A stretch of 64,000 bases of DNA, taken from the NCBI GenBank assembly GCA_012064415.1, contig SSNU01000095.1, positions 267,180-331,179 on the forward strand, written 5' to 3'. Positions 23,108 to 35,469 of the stretch are shown one piece after another. Position numbers and translations under genes: made by a program. The notes under the pieces are model-generated. The model was not told the DNA's origin, made no database searches, and saw only the letters and a list, made by a program, of their open reading frames with translations. The stretch is from Gyrodactylus bullatarudis (lineage: Eukaryota; Platyhelminthes; Monogenea; Gyrodactylidea; Gyrodactylidae). Numbering within the stretch: the first letter of the stretch is position 1; every line of letters begins with the position of its first letter.

Positions 23108-26100
23108 ATGAACAATTTCCAATTGATTCCTTTCTTATGTCTGGCAATTAGCCTAGTCAGATGTAAAGATGTCCACTTTAGCGTACAAGAGGAGACAAAT
23201 GAAAATTATCATGTTGGAATTTTATCAACAGAGTCAACAGAGGTAAACTTTCATAAGATCGAATCACCAAATGATGGCTCTACGTTCTTTGATGTCGACA
23301 AAAATACTGGAGAGATAAAGATTAGACAGAAAATTGATCGGGAGAAAATATGCCCGACATCAGTTAATCCTTATCAGGAAAATTTTAATGCCAAAGTTGT
23401 TGACAACGACTGTATCATCAGGTTTGACGTTAATGTCATTGAAAAGACAACTAAAAATCTTTATGATGCCATTACTGTTCATATAACGATAAATGATATT
23501 AATGATAACGCATGCTATTTCGAACCAAGCCATCAGATAATCGAAATAGATGAAAATGAAAAGCCGGGCGAAGCTAAAATACAAATAAACTTGCCGAAAG
23601 ATCCTGACTCAGACCGATTGGGCTATGGAATAATTAAGGAAAATATTAGACTTTTGGATAATGATTATTTCGTATTGGAGCCCATTCGTAATGAAGATAA
23701 AAGATTATATCTGACGTTAAGTCGATCAGTGGATTATGAAAGTGTCAAAGAGGTCAACTTAAAAATTGAGAACAGCAATTATAATGACAAGGGATGCAGT
23801 CTCGAACTAATTGTGAAAATTCGTGATATTAATGATAATCATCCAATGTTTGATAAGAGGAAATATTCCCTTGAACTAACAGAGGATACTCCTGTCGATA
23901 CGGTTCTGCTAACACTGGATGCTCATGATGAAGATGTCAGTGAGAATGGACGTATAATTTATGAGATTGACAACCTCGTTAGTAATCCAGAATACAAAAA
24001 GTATGTACGAATCGACCAGGATAATGGGTCAATAATTTTACAGAAAAAATTCAACTACAATGATGTTAAAGAATTGAAATTTTTTGTCAATGCAAAGAAC
24101 CCAAAAGAACCCAAGATTTTATCAGAAGATCCGAGTCTTTCTGTTGCCGAAGTAGTTATTAGAATATCAGATATAAATGATCATGCGCCTGTGATTCGTG
24201 TCTTATCAATATTGAATAATAACCATAATTTGACTGTAGAAGAAGAAATCGACTCAAGCACTAAGAAGGATATCGCCCTAATTTCAGTCAGCGATGAAGA
24301 TGCTGGAATTAACGCAAAGGTTGAATGCAGTCTCAAAGACCTGTCGAAAAAGAATTGTCTCAATCTTGTCGAAGTGAATGAGAAAACCTACAAGATTGTC
24401 ATTGTCAAGAGAATCGATCGTGAAGAGTTGTCAAAAATCCACTACGAAATTGAATGTAGAGATTCTGGACATCCAGTTTTATCGACAAAGTTCCAAGGGT
24501 TCATCACTGTCCTCGACGTTAATGACAATTCCCCAGAGTTTATCAAGTCAGATTATTTGATAGAAGTGCTAGAGGACACAGCTGACGAACGAAAAAGGGT
24601 TGAATTTGAAATTTCAAACTTTTACGCAGTCGACAAGGATACAGAGAACAATGGAAATGTTGAATATTCAATTCTCGACCGTAATACAGAGGCAGCATCT
24701 TTCTTTACCATCGACAGGAACACTGGGAAATTATTCAGTCAAGGCAACCTGGATCGGGAGCTTATTGATACTTTCAAGTTTAAGGTTCAAGCAAAAGATG
24801 ACGGAGTCAAAAGTTTATCGTCCACAACTGATGTTACAATAAAAATTTTAGACTTTAACGATAACAGACCCAAGTTTGATCAGGACTTTTATTTATTTGA
24901 AATTCCTGAACATTCTCCTCAGATGAAGTTTGTAGGGTCTGTTTTTGTTGAAGACAAAGATCTTGACGAAAGTGGTCGGATTAATGTTGACTTTAAGCGG
25001 ATGATGGGCCAGGAGAGCTCGATGATTCTCAAAATCATTAGGGATCCTTTCACTAATGATTATATCCACGCGAAGGAGGTTGAAGAAAAAGCCAGCAGTT
25101 ATTTCAAGTTAAACTCAACTAGGACCGGCCCTGGTTCTATTCGTGTTGATCTATATTTGACCAAAGATATTGATAGAGAAAGATTTTACCAGCTATTCAA
25201 AGATTACGACAGTCCAATTGATACTGTCAAGACGAAACCTTTGATAGAGTTTGAGCTTGTTGCAAAGGACTCAGGCAAACCTCAATTAGAATCAACAGTC
25301 CAGATTAAAGTAGAAATTCTCGACCTAAATGACAATGCACCTATATGGAAGTTTCCTAGCGATGATGGTTCTATGAACATGACTGAATTTTCTGTTTCTA
25401 TTGATGAAGCTCCTGGTTATGCTTTTGCTTATGTGAGTTTTTCTATGGTTAATTATTTCTCTTCTGAATACAGTACACTGATGAGTCCCAAAAAGACGAA
25501 GTGTACTTTTTTGTAAATATTTCATTTTCTATATTTTCAATCTATCATGATTGTTTCCTTCTTCATATTAAGAATGTAAATATCCCTATATTCATTCGAA
25601 TCATAATTTAGATACATGACACACACAATGTGTCAGGAGTATTTTGATCAATTTTCTGTGTTTTAGGTAGAAAAACTATTTACTGTATCAATTTTAGCTC
25701 CTCTTTTTAACATCTTTCACATTCTTCTCCCAGCTTGCAAATTTTTTGCTAACTGTGACAAATAAATAGTTTTAATTTATTCCTTAGTTTTTTATATCAT
25801 TAAAATAAAATAATCATTGTACACATTTCATTCATAGAAAATAACTACGCATATATAGTAGCACACAATAGAAATGTTTACTACAAAATAACAACAATGG
25901 GGCCAAATATGAGTCATAGCCTTTTATATTCTTTCCCTCTTTTAGTGTTTAGATTGGAAAAAAATCCTATGTGATCTCCTTTCACGGGGTGTACCGTTTA
26001 CACATAAATAGTTGACTTTTCCTGTCAACGTCTTTTGTTAAAAGTTAATAATTTCTTGTTCTACATCTTGTTTATTATTTTCTACATACTTCCCATGAAT

Positions 26101-27400
26101 GAGAACTGGAGATTTTAAACCAATTTATCATACTTGACTTGATATCTCGAAATCGGCTCGAAGGATTATCCATAGATAAAGGTATGATTTTAATTTGGTA
26201 TTCTTCCTTAATAGATGGAAACTGAAGATTTGGATGCTGGCGAGAATGGTACAGTAAAATATAAAATAATTGATGGAAACACTCAAGGCTTTTTTGACAT
26301 TAATGAAATCAATGGACAGATTTCCTTAGCACCTCAGAACGGTTATTCAAGCCTGGCAAAGATCCTTTATCCCCTGACGATAAGAGCATCAGATTCTAGC
26401 CATGTTAATCCCCACTTTAGAGATATAAGGATTGGCATAAAAGTGGACAATTCAGAGCCAAAATCATTTTACTATTCCAAATCAAATGCAAATAGAAAAA
26501 TTAATTTTTTGATTATAATTGCCATAGTGACTGCCTCTTTTATCGTGTCAACTGTACTTCTCACTTCAATTTGTATTGTTCTTAAAAAGGCAAAAAATGA
26601 TAGTCATTTGAGTGGAAGGCAGAATACTTTTAAAACAAACGGATTTTATGAAGTTCAGAAGAACCCAGCTCCAAGTATTGGGTCAAATCACCATCGAAAC
26701 GATGAATCTAGCTTATTGTATTTTTCTGGAAATGGAAAAATATTCTCACAAGAGAATTCAGGTGAGAATAATTGTGGGTATTTCATCAAATTACTTTAAA
26801 GTAGACACACAATTTTCTTCTAGAATATGGGATTTCAGAGTCCAACTACTGTCAACAAAATCGAATGATTGGTTATCCGTGTAGCCCTGATGGAACCATT
26901 ATTAATAGCCCTGGCACATTTACTATGAAGGAGCCTGCTAATGATCCCAGATATCATTTGCCCTACAATAAACCTGATGTTTACGGATCTTACTCAACTG
27001 CTTCCCTTGCTTCACCATGTAATTCCATGTCGTGGGCGAAAAATTTATCAAAAATGAATCAAATTGTAAGTTTTTCTCTTCTTGAATTACTGTTCAAATT
27101 TCATAAATGTATTTTTTCTTTACTTAGAATATCGACAAACTTTATGAGGATCATGATTCTGGTAATGGGGATAGTCTTGAGACTGCTATTACTTCAAAAC
27201 CAAACTCCCTTATACAATGTTCGAACCAAATCAAGCTATCAAATTATCCCCAAGAGCATGGAATGTACTTTTCCGGTAATAATCATGCCCTATCCCAGTC
27301 TATCCTAGAATTAAATGCAGATCCTGTCATGAGATTTATCAACGATCCGAATACGGATGGTAGCAACAAATGTGCAACATTAACTTCAAGTTTTGTTTAA
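23108..27400 (+). CDS. protocadherin-like transmembrane cadherin
   Basis: Four exons: 23108-25432, 26215-26761, 26824-27065, 27128-27400, all GT-AG and in frame, giving 1,128 aa. The introns are 782, 62 and 62 nt. A signal peptide is evident (residues 1 to about 19, hydrophobic, ending VRC). Calcium-binding linkers typical of cadherin repeats occur six times (DINDN at about 131 and 240, DINDH 355, DVNDN 471, DFNDN 582, DLNDN 739), so there are seven extracellular cadherin repeats, the last crossing the first intron (TEDLDAGENG). A transmembrane helix lies at about 872-899 (LIIIAIVTASFIVSTVLL). The 230-residue cytoplasmic tail has no catenin-binding domain I recognise. This is a calcium-dependent cell-adhesion protein. 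One large exon encoding most cadherin repeats is common in protocadherins. AATAAA is at 27563-27568. Confidence 0.93.
25433..26214 (+). other. cadherin intron 1
   Basis: A 782-nt intron starting GTGAGT and ending TTAATAG. It is AT-rich with no repeat or coding signal that I can see. It is phase 0 and splits the last cadherin repeat. Confidence 0.8.
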
Positions 27401-27562
27401 CCCATAACCACATATACAAACACTAGACTGTATTTAATGAATTTGAGAATGAATTTTAAAAAAAGAGATTTCTCCTTTAACTGCCCGACCATGAAATGAA
27501 TGAGTCCAAAAATAATTTAAACATTTTTTTATAAGCTCATTGTGATACAAAAAAATATCAAT

Positions 27563-27568
27563 AATAAA
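27563..27568 (+). terminator. polyadenylation signal of the cadherin gene
   Basis: A canonical AATAAA, 163 nt after the stop codon, on the coding strand. The LINE tail begins about 65 nt further on, on the opposite strand. Confidence 0.6.
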
Positions 27569-27694
27569 TTTAATTTTTAAATGAAATAGAATCCTCATTG
27601 TTTGAACTAATATTTAAGTCTTTATTATATTATTAGAATAGAATAGAAATTTATTTTGAAAAATAAGAATTATGTACAATATATATAGGATCAT

Positions 27695-30190
27695 TTAAAG
27701 AAAATAGTTTTTGAATAGGTCATGAGATGATGGCACAAGTTCTATGAGAAAGTTGCAAGTTGATTTAAAGTTCCCTGAGGGAATTTTTGCAATGTCGATC
27801 CTCAGTCTCGCTTGCAATGGGAGGATGTTGTTTAAAAGGATTGAGTAACCTCTTTGGTTTCTTGTGTTGTGCGATGGAGCTCTATTGGGCATTATTGAGT
27901 TGTAAAGAATAACGGATGACGAGATTCTTCTAATCCAGATAGGGAAAAGAGATGCTAACCTTAGGCATTCTCTGTAGCTTTGCATTCCGAAACAAGATTT
28001 TAAGAATTTAAATTGGACTTGTTCAATCTTTTTGGTCGACTCATTAGATATTCCCAGGACCAGAGCAGCAGCGTAGTCGAATTTGGAGAGGATAAAAGAT
28101 TTAAATAGAGTCAGCTTCAGGTGGGGACAATTGACGAATTTAGTGATTAAATAAGAGGAGTATCTTAACGATTTTAAGAGATCGTTGATGTGTGGCTTTA
28201 TCCTGAGTTTTTGATCATAATGGAGACCCAGGTCTTTGATTTTGAGGACTATCAGCTGAGAGAGAGTAGGATTGAGACAATCTAGTGGGTTGTTGTGGTT
28301 CAGTAACATGATTTTTGTTTTGTCATGGTTTATTTCTAGACCAATGGAATCAAGGGAGGATCGAATATGGTCAAGTTCATTTTTGATGAGGTCATTATTG
28401 AAGTTAGGAATGATTATTTTAAGATCGTCAGCATATTTATAGAATTTTACTTCGCTGCTAGAGGGTTTGATCTTTGAGAAGACTAAATTGAAGAGGAGGG
28501 GGCCGACAATAGAACCCTGTGGGACTCCTGAGTTGATGTTCAGGGAGGAAGATTCTTCTTTGTTGAAAAAGACTTTTTGGGATCTAGTGGATAAGAAGTT
28601 CATTGTCCAGTTGATAATATATGGATTTATGTCACATTCAATGAGTTGATTCTGGATTATATTGAAGGGTATTTTATCGAATGCTTTACGGATATCCAAA
28701 AAGATTACTGCACATTTTCTTATACCTGAGGTTCTCAGCGTTGTCCATGAAGGCTAATAGATTAGTTGAGGTGCTTCTTTTAGTTAAAAATCCGTGTTGA
28801 GAGTCATCTAAAGTCTTGATATTAATACTTTTGGAGATGAGGTGGGTAACGATCATGTCAATAAGACTGAGGAATATTGGCAGATTAGAGATGGGCCTAT
28901 AGTCTGATTCTGCTGTGGGTGAGAAAATCTTTGGGATGGGCGTAATTTTGACGTTTTTCCAGTCCGAGGGGATTAAGTTTTGAAATAGTAGATGTGAGAG
29001 AAAATTAGCCATTTTGGTGAAAAATTGATCATGTAAGGTTAAGAGGAGTTCCATGGAGTTGAAGTGGATATTTTCCCTCTTTCTGGAGTTGGAGTCAAGA
29101 ATGAGGTCGAGTAACAGTTCTCTTGTAATCGAGGGTGGAACTAAATTTCGAACTTGAACAGGAGCCAGGTGGGGTGGGGAATCGGAGAATACAGATTTAA
29201 AAAATAAATTGAGGGATTCCGCTGAGATTTGTGAGGAGTTCATTGGTGGTTTTGATTTGTTGACGAGATATTTAAGCTTCTTCCAGGCTTTGGAAGGTTG
29301 AGATTTTAGGTCTTCTTGAATTGATTTTTCAAAGATTGTTTGCGTTGATTGAGGAGTAACTTCCAGACTGTTTTTGGAGAGTCTTCTGGCTCTTTTAATG
29401 AGGAAATAAAAGAGGTTTGAGTTAAAATGCGGAGAGAATATATAGTCTTCCATTGACAGATAAAGTTGTCTGAAGTGTGAGAAGCTGGTGGTATGATGTG
29501 ATGAATTGGAATTATAGTGATTGTAATTATATCCCATTTCGAATGTCAATAAGAGATGGTCTGAAGAATTTGTCACTAGGTTGGAAGAGCACTTCAAGTC
29601 TTGCATATTAGTGAATAATAGATCAAGGTAATTGGATGGGTTCAGTCTAGATGGTTTGTCTGCCTTTTGGGATAAGTGAAGAGAACTTGCAAATTCAAAT
29701 AAAGGTGAGTTAAAATCAAGCATTTCTGGGGTGTAGGTCGGGTGATTAAAATCGCCACATAGGATTATATTATGGTTAAATGAGCTTTTTAGATGAGAAA
29801 GCAAGCTTATTAGTTTTAGTTCCGAGTGCTTGTTAGCAGGTGGAGGATTGTAAGTCAGAATTATTGTAGCATTGAAGTTTGTATTTTGCTCACTAATATT
29901 AAAAGCAATAAGTTCGGGATTGTCTGATTTTAGGAGGACATGGTAGGTTAACTCAGATGAGATGTATGCAATGACACCACCGCCTTTGATTTGTGGTCTG
30001 TCTGACCTGATAATAATATAGCTTGAGATTTGGATATCATTTGAGGAGATGTGGGGTTTTAGCCAAGATTCAGTTATTAGAACAATTTGAGGTTTCATCT
30101 TTTCTATGATCTGTTTGAGTGCAAATATTGATCTAATGAGTGATCTAATATTCCAGAGAATAATTGTTAATTTATTGACGGGAGTTATTT
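27695..30190 (-). pseudogene. LINE ORF2: endonuclease and reverse transcriptase, one frameshift
   Basis: The frame opens with ILWNIRSLIRS just before the first ATG (30098), which is the usual start of the APE-type endonuclease. Endonuclease motifs include VLITESWL, GGGVIAYI, ILCGDFNHP and NSSDHLLL. The reverse transcriptase follows: DWKNVKITPIPK, DYRPISNLP, HGFLTKRST, then FLDIRKAFDKI, SGVPQGSIVGPLLF and the catalytic FYKYADD. A one-base shift near 28710-28725 separates the HGFLTKRST block from the FLDIRKAF block. The C-terminus ends at 27695. As read, the product would be a truncated endonuclease lacking the RT active site. Confidence 0.88.
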
Positions 30191-31148
30191 CGGCAGTGGA
30201 GTTCCAGTGACCCGTTGAAAATTTGAGGAAGTGGATGGTGTTTCGTCAGAAATGTTGCGGACATTGGATGAGGATTCATTAATGTTAACGTTGGTGTGAG
30301 AAATTCTCCTGACTTTGAATGTTCGTGACGAGTTAGGATTAGGAGTGTTTTGTCTAGCATTGAATATAAAACGATTGTTGATATGATTTGGTGTTATGAC
30401 AGGGACAACAGGACCTTTATCGTGGGTGCTATTATTCAGGCTAGCAAGATTTGATGTGGTAGGAGGAGCTAATACCGGAGTACGGCCGTTAGATGTCGAG
30501 ATAACTTGAGGAGTAGTGGCTTCCTTTGTGTCATTGGTTTGGATTACGCATTGAGGTTGCAATGAAAGTGGATGGACGTTGAGGTTGGTTTGTATGGACA
30601 TCCTTATTTGTTGAAGGTTTTCTTTGATCAATAGGTATTGACCTTGTTATTTTTATACCTTTTTGTATGAATTCATCAAAAATGAGTTTATAGAAATGAT
30701 GAGATAATTTCTTTTTGGAGGAGACTTTATAGTAGTGGTTTGACTGTATAGGATTTGCGTTATGGAATGAGATGGAGAATTTGATGTCCGGAAGCAGATT
30801 TTTTATGAAGTTTGCAACTTCTGCTATATTAAAATTAGGGTGCATAATTCCTCTCACGATGAGACTATGAGAATTAGGCTTTCTGAGATTGGATGGTAAA
30901 AGATGATTAGATTGGCCAGTGTTGTATCTCGCTCTTTGATTGGAATTGCTAGCAACAACACTAGGTTGAACAGCTTTTGATTGAGGAGTTAGAGAGGTTT
31001 TGCACCGACATTCTTGATTCTCAGATCTGAGTAGTTTAATTTCATTAATCAGGGACTCCAAATAGGAGATAGGAACAAAAGCAAAATTTTCGAAGTTAGG
31101 AGCGTTAGAATTTCGCGGTTGAGCATCGGCCTGGTTAAACATTTTCAT
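30185..31148 (-). pseudogene. LINE ORF1, one frameshift
   Basis: The first frame (31148-30531) carries a possible coiled-coil start and SHSLIVRGIMHPNFNIAEVA, resembling the RNA-binding (RRM-like) part of LINE ORF1 proteins. The second frame (30631-30185) continues with a Pro/Ser/Thr/Asn-rich tail. The frames overlap by about 100 nt, so one base has been lost or gained in the 30530-30630 stretch. The stop of ORF1 overlaps the opening of ORF2 in the -1 frame (CCG AAA TAA ACT region), so reinitiation or slippage could have linked them in the parent element. I do not see a CCHC zinc knuckle. Confidence 0.65.
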
Positions 31149-31200
31149 TATTCATTAAACAGATTTTTACAAGTTGTAAATTACAACAGATTGACTCTTC

Positions 31201-31797
31201 TAATGGAAATTATTGAAGAATTCGAATTCGATTTTTGTCAAACTATCAAAACTTTAGATGCAATGAAAATTTAGACTGACGAAGTCAATTGCTTCATAAC
31301 ATTGAGATCTTTTGTGGCAAAAACTTCAAATTTTATTATCTCTATTCAGTACATATTATCCCCCCCCTCTCGCATGATTTATGTGAGGGGACCCATATTT
31401 CTATCTTGAATAAAGATTCTTTATATATGCCGAAAAACTATACTAATCAAACTCTTTGTTGTACCTTATTGTAATATTAGTGTATTCAATGAATACTATT
31501 CATGTTTGGCATGTAAAGACTGAAGAGTATGCCCGGAATAGAGCTTAATCTCTTCGTATTCTCAGGTACAATGACTATTAGCATAGCTAAAGAAAAGTAA
31601 ACTATTTTTATGTTATCTAATAGAATAGGTAAGTTTATGACTGAAAAATAAAATTGGGTCTAGATGAGATTCAAGGTATTTATCGAATAACTTGCTCATG
31701 TGAAAAATCTTAAATTGGTAAAATTCAAAGACATTTTGACAAGAAAATCTATATAGTACTTCTAATTTAAAATTGAATTTTTAGAAAATTTTATATT
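31201..31797. other. intergenic between LINE and cysteine-module locus
   Basis: AT-rich, with a C-run at 31361-31367 and a short palindromic stretch near 31480 (ATTCAATGAAT) that recurs near 41383. No gene or clear element. Confidence 0.4.
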
Positions 31798-34700
31798 TCA
31801 CGTGCTGATTGTTGAGAAACGGTATACAGTTCCTTCGAGGCACTTACAACTGCAAAATTCATTCTCCATTAATTCTGTATATGGCTCCTCATTATTGACA
31901 CCTCCAGATTGCTTTTGCTCGCCAACACGTAAAAGCATCTTTTCCATAGCACCAAAGGCTTCTTCTGTGCTATCACATTGACACAGACAAGAATCAAAGT
32001 CATAACCAACTCTACCCTTACTTTCAATTAAAAGATTTATGTAGTTCTTCATCTGGTAAAAGTCTGTTCCTTCTTCTATTGCAATGCATACGCAGTCAGG
32101 ACCCTATGTGCTGACTTCCTTCGTCATTCCGACAGTTTCGATACTATCTAGACCTAATGACGTGATCATTCTCTGTCCAGCCTCATCCAAATCTACGGCA
32201 GCTGCGCAAATACAAGTGACAGCTTGATTTACATATTCTCTAAAGTTTTTCTCTGAATATGTAGGGGTAATATCTCTTTCGATATCTTTGTGACTAGACC
32301 GATAATCAGTTGCTAAGCATACACAATGAGGACCCCACGTAACTCTAGATACTGATATTAGATCTTCCTCGTCAAGGAATCCAGTTCCTAACGGCATGAA
32401 TTGCCAATACTTTACCAAAGCTTTGTACATGTAACCATTACATGAACATACGGTATTGGGTGTAATTGAAGTGTAGTCTGGTTTAACTTGAATTTCTGCA
32501 CCTCTCTCTCTATCATCAGTTATTTAATTGAAGATTTCATCTCGTTTAATGTTGTCGACTCAGATTTGGCCACACATTTAAATCGAGGACCCCAACTACA
32601 TAACTCTTTAGCTGGCTGACTTTGACTGAATTTATTCCTGCCCATTGAACTGATTTTCCACTTTTTAGAATGAAGCCAATCAATTTCCCCTAGACATTCA
32701 CAGTGAACGACTTCATTCTGGTATTCATATAGCTTTTTATTTATAAATTTCTTTGTCAAATCAGTTTTGACTTCTTCAAATGTAATAGCACTAGTTTTCG
32801 CTGAGCATGTACAATCGTTACCCCATCTAATCTTGACGACCTGAGGTGAATCTTTTTCATCGTCATCCAGAGGTCTAAGACCAAGATCTTCGAATAACCA
32901 AAAAATGTTCAAGATCCTAGAAACACAATGACACGATGTTTTAGATGTCATATAAGTGATGCCAGCATCTTCTTCAGGGAAAACGATTTTACAATTCTCT
33001 TTACTAACTATCAACTGGTCAATAAATGTTTGCATTTGCTCAATGGATATTTCTGTATTCATAGCTATGCACTCACAATATGGACCCCATAGGACAGCTT
33101 CAAAATCGTCTTCTATTTCACCAAGTTTACCTTGTCCAGCTGATTCAAGACTGATCCAATCGACTGCTTGGTTCCAGTTAATTGATTTCAAGCTTTCACA
33201 TTTTATATTACTGTTGTGATATCCAATCGAGTTATCAGTCAAGTATGTGTCGATAATGTTCTTTTTCATTTCCTCAAAAGTTAGATCATCTTTCCTGCCA
33301 TTGCAGGTACAAGATGGACCCCATAGCAATCGATTGACGTAAATAGAATTCTCATCATCTTTGTTAAATTTGCCTTTGGTCAATTGACGGATATTCCAGA
33401 ACTTGATCAATGTTTTTGGAGGTCTTGAAGAGCACATACACTTCACTTTAGAAGTGTGCGTAATAAATTGACTTGGATCTTGTTTCCTAGAGAGACAAAA
33501 CCTTTAAAGTGTTCAAAAGTTTTCCCAGAAACCTCATTGAAACATTCACAGTGTGGACACCATTCAAAAGTTTCCTTGGCAAGATCATTTGAGCCAAAAT
33601 TATCTCTAACAGCCTCAAATATCCTCCAGGTTTCAGTCAAGTCCCAAAGTATTTCCTTAACACACTCACACATGGCATCCTCTGTCTCATATTCGATAAA
33701 ATTTCTATTTACATATTGCTCTTTGAGTTCTATTTCCATTTCTTGATCTGTGAAGGTCACGTGTTTAGGGGAACATGAACAAAATGAACCCCACTCTAAT
33801 TTATTGATCAAAGGCGAGTCAACGTCTCTCTCATCTGAGTTTCTTTGTCCAAGCCATTTGAATTTCCAAAAATGAACCAAAGTCTTTGGCAACTTTCTCT
33901 TACAAAGACAAGCAACATTCTCTGTTAAAACATGAAATCCCTGTTCAGGATAAGTAATTAAAATATTCTGATTTGTTTTAATCTGCTTCATAAGTTCTTG
34001 AATATCTGTGATGCGATCCTCTGAAATTTTTGTAATACATTCACAAGATGGGCCCCATTTGAATGAAATTGCATCTTCTGTATTCGAGTTCAGGTTACCT
34101 GATTTGACATCAGAAACAAACCACTCGGACACTTGTTGCCAATTAATTTTCTGACTGCATACACAAATGAGCTTTTCATTTTGATATTCGATTAAGTTTG
34201 GCTCAACAAAAGTTGCTTTGATCGATTTCCTCATAATATCAAATGATATATCAGGATTTTGGGCAACACAAGTACATCCTGATCAACTTTCATTTTCTTC
34301 ATTAGTTTTCTTTGAACCGAGTGAGCTGAACGTCCACAAGAATTGAAGATAATCCGACAAATGGTTAGAACATGAGCAGGAAGTTTTTGACGTAACATAA
34401 CTGGGATTTATGCTTGCTGGACTTGTTTTTGAGAAGCTTTTCTTTCTTCTCAAAGCATTTTTCATCTGAGAGAGAGTCAAAGCTTCCTTACCAAAACACT
34501 CACAATTAGGACCCCAGGATATTGCTTCGACTTTATCAACTACATTGCTAGGCTTGTACTTTCCAATCGATAAAACCTTCCAGTTATCTGACAAGTCCCA
34601 ATATATTTCATGATTGCAAATACATTTCATCACATCACTTTGGTACTCAATAAATGTTTTCATCTTGTAATACTCACTCATGATAGAAAAGATAAGAGTC

Positions 34701-34990
34701 GAAGAATCGGTGGTCTCACTCAAAGCTGAACATTTGCAATACGGACCCCACATAACTTTCTCAACTAACGCTGAATCTTCGTCACGATCGTTAAGAGCTA
34801 TTTTACCGATATTTTCAAAATCCCAGTATTTATACAAGAGCACTGACAAGAGACATTTAAGACATCATTATGATGAATTGGGTAAGTTTGAGCAAGTGAT
34901 TGTCTTTTAACAATTTCGTCAATAAATTTGGACATGTCATCAAAAGTGTGATAACACATAATTCTGAAACTTAGATCATCTTAAAGAGCA
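31798..34990 (-). pseudogene. tandem cysteine-module protein, decayed
   Basis: I do not recognise this family. Read 5' to 3' on the minus strand, about twelve modules of roughly 80 residues follow each other, each with C-x-C, an aromatic W about 12-15 residues on, then W-G-P-x-C-x-C, then a helix-like T-x-x-E-M segment. Examples are VMWGPYCKC (near 34750), ISWGPNCEC, LWGPSCTC, LWGPYCEC and TWGPHCVC. Two module types alternate: one with FWxFxxLG and DE-D-DS, the other with EIxWxxxxxW. The frame is broken near 34860, 33500 and 32530, and stops occur at 34283 and 32104. At 32104 TAG stands exactly where TGG (W of WGPDCVC) is expected. No intron is visible; a possible acceptor (TTTCAG) lies at about 34985. 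The protein ends at 31798. It is downstream of prolyl oligopeptidase on the same strand. Confidence 0.75.
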
Positions 34991-35396
34991 TAGTTTTCTA
35001 ATAATGATAGCATTTTGAAATGTTCAAATATCTTTCTTCTGACCAAAGATATTTAGATTTGAAAATGCTTTTTTTATTAATTTCTTATGGTTAATAATAA
35101 GGGGCTTACATCATCAAACAAAGAGAGATAGAGAAGAAATGTGTGACTGACATACTAATAGGTACGCAAGACCTACCTTTTTGGACTTGGAAAAATTTTT
35201 CTACACTCCATTACCAAAGTATCTATAATGATTTACTTTAAATCTTTGAGCTCAAAAGTTTTTTGTAAAAATAGTAAATTTTCCACTTCATATCAACTAG
35301 TTTTACTTAAAAGTAATGTGAGAATAATCTTTTAAAAAAGATCAATTCATATTCCTTGAGAAGAAATTTGAAGATTTTTTTTAACTTAAAATAATT
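34991..35396. other. spacer between cysteine-module locus and prolyl oligopeptidase
   Basis: AT-rich, no coding signal. If the cysteine-module gene had upstream exons (signal peptide), they could lie here, but none is clear. Confidence 0.4.
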
Positions 35397-35402
35397 TTTA
35401 TT
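35397..35402 (-). terminator. polyadenylation signal of prolyl oligopeptidase
   Basis: AATAAA on the minus strand, 68 nt beyond the stop codon. Confidence 0.55.
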
Positions 35403-35469
35403 CGATATTTCTTTGACACAATGAAGCTAAAAGCATACAATACTTGAATTATATAATTCAGTAATTATC

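Larger units (their letters stand above)
27635..31200 (-). mobile_element. CR1/L2/Jockey-like LINE, nearly full length
   Basis: Two ORFs lie in the expected order on the minus strand: ORF1 (31148-30185) and ORF2 (about 30190-27695, endonuclease plus reverse transcriptase). The 3' end has a short tandem tail (repeats of ATTCT read on the minus strand, near 27627-27645) rather than a long poly(A), as in CR1/L2-type elements. Each ORF has one frameshift. The 5' limit is uncertain, placed where ORF1's leader fades at about 31200. I could not find a target duplication. Confidence 0.85.

Noticed and set aside
24181..24842. Additional frames overlapping the cadherin exon
   Set aside because: Shadows of the cadherin reading frame with no own motifs.
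33490..33515. Ultra-short introns (9-10 nt GT...AG) as the cause of frame breaks in the cysteine-module locus
   Set aside because: Removing GTCTCTCTAG near 33500 does not restore the downstream frame, and a 9-nt intron at 34283 is implausibly short. Indels are the simpler explanation.
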